Below are positions 56,461 to 64,000 of a DNA stretch of 64,000 nt, one piece after another. Source of the stretch: Panagrolaimus kolymaensis. Lineage: Eukaryota > Nematoda > Chromadorea > Rhabditida > Panagrolaimidae. The stretch lies in assembly GCA_028622995.1 (NCBI GenBank), contig JAJQJQ010000058.1, forward strand, positions 620,001 to 684,000, given 5' to 3'. How positions within the stretch are numbered: the stretch's first letter is position 1; each line of letters starts with the position of its first letter. A program made the position numbers and the translations under genes. Under the pieces are notes generated by a model. The model saw only the letters and a program-made list of their open reading frames with translations. It searched no databases and was not told the DNA's origin.

Positions 56461-57034
56461 TTTTTGAATGTTGTCAAAATAGTGAAATTAAATTTAAAAA
56501 ATAAGCTAAAAAGTGTCAAAAGAGAAAGTAATCATACAAATAGCTCAAAATCGGTATTTAAAAAACAAAAAACAGCGTTCAAAAATAAATACATACATAT
56601 TATTTAAAAAAAGAAAAAGTAGCAAGCAAACTTAACAAAAAAAAAATGTGAATGAAAAAAATTGAAAGGAATTTACTTAAAAAAAGCAGGCAGTCAATTT
56701 ATTTGCTTACAAATAAAAAGAAAAAAACGTGGGAGCACTTAGCGACAAGAATGTATGTAAGACAAAAAATAAACATAAGAAAAAAAAATCAACGTTCCAA
56801 GTCGATTCAAAACCAAATCGATCGATTCAATTGCTTTTCTAAAAAAAACAAAATTTGCTTTAATCAATAATTTTTTGTGAAAGAAAAATTAATTTTACAA
56901 AATACTTATTTAAAATTACAAAGAAAATTTACGAAAGAATTTTTTAAACTTTTTAATTCGATTAAACTTTTCAATAATAAAAGGGTTTAATAATTTATTA
57001 ATTAATAAAAATTTAGTAACGGACAATAATAAAT
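56461..57034. other. Intergenic between F-box-like copies F and G
   Basis: A-rich spacer (about 56560-56900 is very A-rich on the plus strand). Short open frames here are lysine-rich artefacts of base composition. No gene seen. Confidence 0.5.
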
Positions 57035-57908
57035 TCAAGAAAAACGCCTCCGTTTATCAAATGTAACATAATCCCAATCAGCTAAAAAATTATCCACGAT
57101 ATTTTCTTGAAGCAAAGTTAAACCAGGTTCACGTAAATCATTGAAATTAAATAATTCATATGCAAGATTGTGATACAATTCAAAACTAAAAGAAAAAAAG
57201 ATATGTATATTTAAAAAATTAATTAAAGAGAAGAAAAAAAACTTACGAAAAAGAATCAAATTTAGCTAAACTTTTAATAAAATCAATAAATTCTTCCACT
57301 GTGCATTTATTGGATTTAAGTCGGTAACCATAAAAAATTTCTTTTAATTCAGGTTTATCATTGAGAAATATTTTCAAATCATCTAAATTCATTTTGCAAG
57401 GATCAAATCTTAATCGTTTTACAGAATTAAAATTTAGTGGTAAATTATCTAACATTTCCATAGAAAGAATAACTTGGGATTCAGGCAATCTAAAATAAAA
57501 GTTTGTGTTCAATAAGAAAAAAGAAAGTTTATGGTAGTTGAAATTTCATATTTATTTTTTATGCTGGGAAAAAACCTATACAACAGACCTGTGATGAACC
57601 GTAATAGTTATTTCATCCATAACATTAACTTTAGCATTTTTAGGAGGTTGATAATTTTGATGATCCAAATTACATCGCTCATTTTCTTCACAAAAACATT
57701 TGAGTTTAAAAGTAATGGAAAAAGTTTTTGAATCATTATTTTCGAATAATACTTTAGCTTCTTCAACGACGTGTAAAAATTTTGCAAGTTTTTTTGTTTC
57801 CGAATTAATTAATGCAAAATTCAATAATGTTTTATCATCCAAGAATTCCACAATTCGTCTTTGACAAACATAAGGCAATGAACAAAAATCAAAGATTTCT
57901 GAATCCAT
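57035..57908 (-). CDS. F-box-like protein, copy G (short form)
   Basis: Three exons: 57908-57589, 57489-57247 and 57185-57035. Starts MDSEIFDFCSLPYVCQRRIV, then LLNFALINSETKKLAKFLHV, CFCEENERCNLDHQ, LPLNFNSVKRLRFDPCKMNL and DLKIFLNDKPELKEIFYGYR. The last exon SFELYHNLAYELFNFNDLRE... ends with TGA at 57037-57035. All introns are GT-AG. It is a tandem duplicate of copy F with the same exon plan. Probable SCF substrate receptor. Confidence 0.68.
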
Positions 57909-58595
57909 GTTTAAAAAATTGCTGAAAGTAGAAAGAATAAATTCAAATGGAACAGGACAAAAATAAAAAGAAAAAACACAAAAAATATGTGGAAAACGTT
58001 GAAAAAGAAACCGCAGTCTTCTTTTTACATATAAAAAATACGTGTGAGTCCCTAGCAACAAACATGAAAGTAAACAAATTTGGACAATAAAAAAAACACC
58101 AATGTTTAGCTTTTGTAAAAAACTAAAAAATAAAAGGACAAAATGAAAAATACTTTTTAAAGTTACAGCAGTGGCCTGTTAAATTCTGCACGAAAAGCTT
58201 CCCAAATATAATTTTAAGTAATTTTAAAACTAAAAAACTTTAATGTTGTTGGAAAGTAAATTTTCACATTTTACGCAAATTTTAAAAAATTGTTTCTAAA
58301 TCGAGGCATAATGTATCATCTCTTGATTGTTTACTTTGGGGAAAGTATATTAATATTTATTTATAAAGCCAATAACATCATAATTTATTAACAAAAACAT
58401 TAACTTTGCAGAATAAAAAAAATTATAATTTTACATATCAATTTTGGTTAAACGTGTTACATCGCCAAACAAACGATTTCATTCGCGCATCATCGGTAAT
58501 TGCATCCATCTTCCACTTGGAAGATTTTTATTTCATTCAAACTTTTTTATATATAATAAATCCACTGATTCCATCTTTATTGTATAAATTTATTA
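57909..58595. promoter_or_regulatory. Divergent intergenic region (F-box-like copy G / TMEM39)
   Basis: About 690 bases separating two divergent genes. No TATA box or recognisable regulatory motif stands out; AT-rich with no coding signal. Confidence 0.35.
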
Positions 58596-60457
58596 ATGTC
58601 CTCTAGATCTCATAATAATAAATCAGGAGGAAAAAAGTCATCCAATAAACTTTTAAAAGACCATAAGTAAGCTTCTTTTTTTTTCTAAACTGATTGATGC
58701 AAGTTTTTTTCTTCTTCTTCAGGCATAATGAAATCGATCCCCAACAACATGTACCCCAGAAATCATCTTCTTCATCTTCAACCAATGTGCCCAAACCCGA
58801 ATATGTTTCCCAAGTTCAAATTCATCCTCGATGGCCGGAATTACCATCGGGTCAAGGAGAATTATTCTTTGAATGCACATTATTTTTATATTCAATATTA
58901 GCTTTGTTTTTGCAGTATTTAAATTTATATAAGACTTTATGGTGGTTACCGAAAAGTTATTGGCCTGGCTCATTCGTGGGTTTTTACATTTAAAATTGTC
59001 TATAAAACTTTTGGATTTTTTTTTTCAGAAAATTTTCCTTTTCAATCCATATTTGCTTTCATGTATCGGTTTGATGCTTGGTTTTCGAGTGACTAAATGC
59101 TTTTGGAATTGTGTAAGCTTTTTTTTTCGAATAATTTTTCGTTAATTCCTTTTTTTATATTTTTAGATTACTGAAATGTTCGTTATTTTAAACCCCACAA
59201 GATCATCAGCATTTTGGACGGTAATAGAATATGGAATTTTAAAAACTCCCATTTGCACTATGGTTTTATCATCTTTCGTGTTTTCCTTTTCTCGAGTGTA
59301 TCTTCAATATTCTTTTAAAGCTTTGTTTTATTTTGGAATTCCATTATTGGCTTATTTTTTCCTTCTTTGGACTGGTTTCGATGGAATTAATGAGGAAGAT
59401 AAAGTTCAACATGGATATTCAGAAAATTCATTTATTTATAAAATAATGAAACCATTTTTTAATGCATCCGCGTATATTTCTGCCACTCGACGTTCAAATG
59501 CTTTAATGGATTTGGATACCGTCGCTCATTTGTGTACCAATAATCCCCGACAAAATCGAGCTGAAGCTAATGAACTTGCAAGGGATTTCTTTAATCGATT
59601 GAAATATTCCATTTTTGCTGGTCTTTCAATTGGTTATTTTTCTATTTATTTATCGTGTGCTTTTTTGCCGGTAAACATTTTTTTATTTTTTAACTATCCA
59701 CAAACTTTTGAGTTTCAGGATAAATCCGAATATGGAATGCCACAATATTTGCTAATCAATAATGCATGGATTATGCAACTATTTATTATTGTTTCCCTTA
59801 CATCTTTCTCAGTTTATTTTACTTATCTCATTCCTTTACCATATTTTGATTTACTTCAAAAATCTGTTTTTCATCTCGGCCATTGGGAACAATTAGAATC
59901 CACACCAGATGAAGATGATCATGTTATGGAATATTCAGAAGATTTTCCATATCCATATATGGATAAACAAATTATTTCACATAAAGGACAATTTTATAAA
60001 GCTGTGGCAACTAAAAGCTGTATGACTGTGGCGGCTTTACCCGGGGATGCAACACAATTTTTCTTTTTTGTAAGTTTTGTTTTTGAATTTTTGATTAAAG
60101 TAATAACCCAAAAACTTTTAGAGAATTGCAAACGATCCCGTTCGATTTGTAACCCTCCTTTGCGTATTTGAATTTTCTTTAATCCTCTTTCAATTTTGGT
60201 TATTAGTTTTAACCACCGATTGGCAGCACATTGTTACTTTAGTTCTTTTAATGTTTGCAAATTATTTATTACTTGGTAAACTTTTTAAAGATCGAATAGT
60301 TATTGGACGAATTGTGAAACCTTCACCCGAAGATATTTCTTTATGGACTCAACTTTTGAATGAATTAAAATCCCTTAAAGCTAAAAGTAGTAATATTGCT
60401 GAGCCTCCAAAAGCTAGTGGGGTTGTTGCTTCTGCAGCTGTTAATGGCAAATCTTAA
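58596..60457 (+). CDS. tmem-39: TMEM39 family multi-pass membrane protein
   Basis: ER membrane protein; the family is known for roles in secretory cargo export and autophagy. Exon 1 is 58596-58666 (MSSRSHNNKSGGKKSSNKLL). Exon 2, from 58723, carries the family signature HPRWPELPSGQGELFFECTL and LYKTLWWLPKSYWPGSF. Exon 3 lies at about 59029-59114, and exon 4 starts at about 59167 (ITEMFVILNPTRSSAFWTVI). Further family matches are CDLLHK-like FDLLQKSVFHLGHWEQLE and the C-terminal ANYLLLGKLFKDRIVIGRIV. An in-frame 48-base segment at 59671-59718 with GT and TTTCAG ends is probably an intron. The last intron (60069-about 60120) brings in RIANDPVRFVTLLCVFEFSL. Stop at 60455-60457. Eight or so hydrophobic helices. 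Confidence 0.88.
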
Positions 60458-61035
60458 AATACTTCTTTGATTTTGGTTTTTGTTTGTGCATAATTATTTT
60501 TTTGTGATAACGTTTTTTATGAAACAGTGGTTATTATTATTTGGAAAGGGGTTTTTGGTTGTGATGGTGCTATATATTTATTTATGTTTCGTGTATATAT
60601 AATTTTCTAAGTACAATGATGCCTTTAAATTTGCCAGTAAATGAATGTACGAATAAATAAATAATATTTTTTATTGTCACTTTGCATTTTTACGTGTCCG
60701 CGATCATGGTAACTTTTGCACCATTCATTACTTTGCAGACTTTTAGTTTTTCGTCTGTCTTTTACTTCCATTTTTCAGAGTTTATGATTAGGAGAGTTTT
60801 CGCTTCTTTGTTGTTGCTTGTTTGTGATTATTTTAGATTTTAAACCTTCCGTTGTTTTGCCGCTTTTTTGTTTTGTTTTTACGTGGCTGGTATACTTTCT
60901 CCCGTGTTTTACCATTTCGCAATAATGGTATCTTTCTTTTTTGCTTTCATCCGTCGTCACTTTTCGTGTTTTCCGTGGCTGCTTATTTTGCTTTTCATTA
61001 TTTATACTCCGATTTTATGTATGTCATTTTTTAGG
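60458..61035. promoter_or_regulatory. Intergenic with probable trans-splice acceptor before LSM12
   Basis: 3' UTR of TMEM39 (AATAAA-type signal near 60650), then 5' flank of the next gene. TTTTTTAG immediately precedes the ATG of the next gene by one base, the usual position of a nematode spliced-leader acceptor. An upstream 5' exon cannot be excluded. Confidence 0.45.
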
Positions 61036-61647
61036 ATGAATTTTGAAAATTGTCAAGAGATGCTTTCATCAATTGGTACACCTGTAGAAATGGATATTCT
61101 TCCGCTCAACAAGAAGGCAAAATCTGACACATCTGTCTCTGGCAACATCATCGCGTTTGATCCTGATTCAAAGTCAATTGGTCTTCTACAGTTTCACAAA
61201 GGTTGGTTTGCTTCCGCTTTACTCTTTTTATTATATACATCTCCACGGATATATGTTAACTCTCTTCTTTTTACAGGTAAACCATCAAATGTTGTATATA
61301 TTCCTGGTGGATCTTTTCAAGAAATGCATGATCTCAGTGATGGTCCATTCGATGACGACGTAAACTATCAAGCAAAAACGGAAAAACTATGTGATTTTAT
61401 TGACTCCAATTTCCTCAAAGCTGCTAAATCTGAAACCTTAAATCATAATGAAATTACTCAACGACGTCAGAAACTTGAAACATTCTTCGAAAGTTCTTCC
61501 GTTCAATTCAAAGTTGATGAAAGTGATGGAACCATTATTGTTGGAGCTGTTAAAATTCGTTCACCATATTCAGAAGATTCGTGCTTTAGTGAAAATCAAC
61601 TTGCTCTTGGTCGACTTCGTAAACTAATCACTCAAGCTTTTGCATAA
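61036..61647 (+). CDS. lsm-12: LSM12-like protein
   Basis: LSM12 proteins have an Sm-like domain followed by an AD (anticodon-binding-like) domain; they bind RNA-associated complexes with ataxin-2. Exon 1 starts at 61036 (MNFENCQEMLSSIGTPVEM) and contains SGNIIAFDPDSKSIGLLQFH, aligning with the LSM12 block 'GEVVAFDYQSKMLALKC'. After an intron (about 61201-61276) comes PSNVVYIPGG, then the linker helix (NHNEITQRRQKLETFFES) and the AD part IIVGAVKIRSPYSEDSCF with ALGRLRKLITQAF, matching the family's 'ITPPY...C...ALSHVRKIV'. Stop TAA at 61645-61647. Length of about 180 residues fits the family. AATAAA near 61725. Confidence 0.78.
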   Translation: MNFENCQEMLSSIGTPVEMDILPLNKKAKSDTSVSGNIIAFDPDSKSIGLLQFHKGWFASALLFLLYTSPRIYVNSLLFTGKPSNVVYIPGGSFQEMHDLSDGPFDDDVNYQAKTEKLCDFIDSNFLKAAKSETLNHNEITQRRQKLETFFESSSVQFKVDESDGTIIVGAVKIRSPYSEDSCFSENQLALGRLRKLITQAFA

Positions 61648-62382
61648 ATATGTTTTTTTGTCGTTTCACTTATTTTGTTCCATTTTTGTGTGTTTTTTTT
61701 TGTTTTCGATCTCTTGTTTTGTTTCAATAAAAGGTTATTATAAATGTTTTGTTGTTCAAAACAAACTTAATAAGGGCAACTTAAATATTTTAAATTTTCT
61801 TTAAAGGCATTTTTATTCACATAGTTATATTTGAATCAAAACAATTTTTGGTGTGTGAGTGCTATTTTCTTCCTTACAATAATCTTTTATTGCCAATGAG
61901 CATTATTGATTTTGATGCTTTCAAATTCACGATAATATTCTTTTCACATTAAAAAAGATACAAGGTTAAATATATGCTTGTTCGCATCCTTACATTTTTT
62001 TCGTGAATATGAAAATAACAAACATATATTTAGTTAGTTTAACCATGAAAATCAACCCCAACCTTTTTATTTTCTTCTATTTTTCTTCATTCCTTTTTTA
62101 TCATTTTCATTTATTGAAATTATGTTTTTTCTTCAATTTTTTTTATATAGCCATGCTTTTGGAATATAAATTTAGCTTTTTATTGAATTTTCGCTCAAAC
62201 GATATCTCAATTACCTCTAGTTTTTATGGCGGCAACCCGTCCACCTCCATTGCGTGTAATTTGCCCAAGTGTGTTCGGTCGTAATAGTGATATTTTATTT
62301 TTAAGCGTTTTTCATTCCAGGAATTCAAATTAAACTTTACAAATATTTAAATTTGCTTATTGTTCTAACTTTATAGATCATA
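61648..62382. other. Intergenic, ends in a probable trans-splice acceptor
   Basis: Holds the 3' UTR of the LSM12-like gene. An ATG at 62226 opens a short frame (MAATRPPPLRVICPS) that could be an alternative first exon. An acceptor ACTTTATAG lies eight bases before the ATG at 62383. Confidence 0.4.
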
Positions 62383-64000
62383 ATGAGCGGCGGAATGTTA
62401 GAATACAAGAAAGTAATTAATGAATTATTTGATATTCTTGACAAAATCAAAAACCCAAATGAATGGAAGCGTTGTCTAACAAATTTTGCTAAGAAATATA
62501 CTATTATTTCATGTTTTGAAAAAAAAGAGTGAGCTTTAATTATTGTAAAATTGTTAATAGGTTTAAAAAATCTTAGTATAAATGCGTTATTAAAAAAAAT
62601 GTCTCAATATAATTATTATAAAAAAGAAATTCTGAATTTAATTTTTGGTAAAATTGGTTTTAAAAGATTTGAGTATTTGCTACTAAATGTTAGTTTGTTT
62701 TTGGTCTTGATAATTTAAACAAAAAAAGTTTGTTATAGGATGATAATGATTTCAAAGAATATTGTACCGAACGTGTAAGAGATATAAACATTTAGTCTTT
62801 ATAAATTAGATAAGTTTATTTTTTATAGCAGAACCACAGTTTTTCATTTGACTTCCGTCCCTTCATTATTACTAAATTTGATGAACATTATTACAACACA
62901 AATATCGAAACATTATTCGCAATTGTGCAATATCCACACGAGCATATTGTTGAATCAATGAAGTATCTTTTAATTCATACATGTGAGTTCACTTTTTAAC
63001 TAGAATATTACCAGATTTTGTAATTTCAATGCATCATGTTAGGCCAAGTTTTACCACCCAAGGTTATTGAAAATCATAAATTAGCCATTCGAGTATGGAA
63101 TGAAATTCAAGCTTTTCCAAATGATCGTATTGGTTATTTAAAATGTTTGATGCAAACAAACAATTTTATTTGTATTGAAAGAAATGCCAGATTTTTACTA
63201 TTCAAAAATCCATTTAATTTGAAATTGCGAAAAATATATTTTCAATATTTGGAAGATAAAAACGCAGTCGTAAGTAAACTTTTTTTAATTTGTATTAGGC
63301 ATGCTCTGGATTCCGAATCCCTTGCCGGCCAGAAAGTAGGGACGGGCATAAATATTTCACATTATGCAGGCGTAAACTTGATTTAAAAAAAATTTAAACA
63401 CCAAAGGCGATATATAAAGGTGAACGAAATTTTAAGAAGCACCCGAGTTTGAGCTCAAAAATATGGGGCTTTGCATAGACGGGGATGGCGCAAAAAATTG
63501 GCGCCAAAGCCATCCTAATTGTGGGCCTAAGCTAAAAAGTTGTAATCAAATTTAAAATTAAGTTTTCAGCACCATGTTTTAAAAACTTATCAATGGCTTT
63601 GTCGAATTTGTTTCAAAGACGAGCATTTAATCAAAAAATATCGAAAAACAATAATAAAATTTGGATGCAAAGGAGGTGAAAATGTTGGCAAATTTTGGAT
63701 TGACACAATTGAATTTGAGCGTGTTTTTGTTTCCATCGATGCAGCAAGAAGAATTTTGCTAAAATCTTTGACACATAAAATGATTGGTGCAAAAGCATTA
63801 TTTAAATATGCAAAAAGATTTGAAAAGAAATATGGTAATTTAGAAAGTCTTGCAAAAGTCGTAAAAATGATAGAAAAACAAAGAATTCATTTATTTGAAT
63901 TTGAAAAAAAGATTTGGAAAAAACGAATTCAACAAAATGAAACCGATGAAATTTTTATGCTTCCTCCTGAGCTTATTCCAGATTCTTTCGATCTTAGATC
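62383..64000 (+). CDS. HAT-repeat protein, SART3-like, partial at window edge
   Basis: Tentative U6 snRNP recycling factor of the SART3/Prp24 type, or another HAT-repeat RNA-processing protein. Exon 1 (62383-62528) reads MSGGMLEYKKVINELFDILD. Following pieces are about 62739-62783, 62830-62981, 63042-63270 and 63569-64000. Helical repeats with aromatic spacing are visible: KLAIRVWNEIQAF, ERNARFLLFKNPFN, KFWIDTIEFERVFVSIDAAR, KALFKYAKRFEKKYGNLES; the last resembles SART3's 'W..Y...E...G..D..R' layout. The exon 1 to exon 2 junction does not keep phase cleanly for the reading DDNDFKEYCTER, so that part of the model is uncertain. The gene continues past the window. Confidence 0.4.
63271..63568 (+). 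other. Long intron with a palindromic insert
   Basis: At about 298 bases this intron is longer than the others nearby. It contains GGATGGC...GCCATCC inverted blocks around GGCGCAAAAAATTGGCGCC (near 63484-63514) and several less AT-rich stretches. It may hold a small inserted element. No gene seen. Confidence 0.4.

Noticed and set aside
60868..61035. Upstream in-frame extension of the LSM12-like gene
   Set aside because: The extension is hydrophobic and pyrimidine-rich and is followed by TTTTTTAG directly before the ATG at 61036; the Sm-like domain starts correctly from that ATG.

Overview
The window looks like a nematode nuclear genome. It is AT-rich, with many short introns (about 45-80 bp) ending in the nematode-style acceptor TTTTCAG or TTTTAG. 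It carries nematode-type expansions of F-box-like proteins and serpentine receptors, plus single-copy eukaryotic genes (KNL-1, TMEM39, LSM12). A clade IV species is a guess from composition; I cannot name the species. Exon limits were worked out by hand from splice sites, reading frame and comparison between paralogues inside the window.

Region 1 (1-22050) is a fast-evolving, duplicated neighbourhood. It holds a SKP1-like gene cut by the window edge; four F-box-like genes (3689-4599 broken, 4905-5843, 17603-18503, 21083-21991); three copies of a small four-helix membrane protein (1223-2606 split by a transposon, 12216-12931, 19903-20618); two decayed serpentine receptors (6344-7513, 15320-16100); and a broken multi-exon gene whose last exon encodes a SUMO-like fold (13278-15084). 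Mobile DNA is interspersed: a 700 bp element with an 8 bp target duplication, a helicase-bearing Helitron of about 3.45 kb, and two long palindromic fold-back elements.

Region 2 (22055-46791) is the most unusual part: about 24.7 kb made of 20 head-to-tail units, all in one orientation, separated by GTGGATCCAC or a variant of it. A unit has a head of one of three classes, the block GACTAAAACTTTTTTTCC, a central module, an AT-rich part, in some units a G-rich TGGATC region with a perfect 16-bp minisatellite, and then a strong hairpin followed by a T run. In 13 units the central module resembles tRNA-Ser/Leu, with A-box and B-box-like sequence; in 7 units a different module takes its place. Head class and tRNA-like class go together, and the hairpin shows paired, compensating changes. 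One 2.0-2.2 kb unit occurs twice, the two copies differing essentially in minisatellite length. I see no convincing protein gene in the array. It may be a family of Pol III or structured non-coding units, or a tandem Helentron-like satellite.

Region 3 (46790-64000) is more conventional: a 14-exon kinetochore scaffold gene knl-1 (minus strand), a seven-exon secreted protein of unknown function, three more F-box-like genes (minus strand), then TMEM39, LSM12 and a HAT-repeat, SART3-like gene running off the right edge, all three on the plus strand.

SKP1-like and F-box-like proteins are partners in SCF ubiquitin ligases. Finding a diverged SKP1-like gene, seven F-box-like genes and a SUMO-like domain in one window suggests a lineage-specific expansion of ubiquitin-pathway adaptors. 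Physical partnership between these particular copies is inference.
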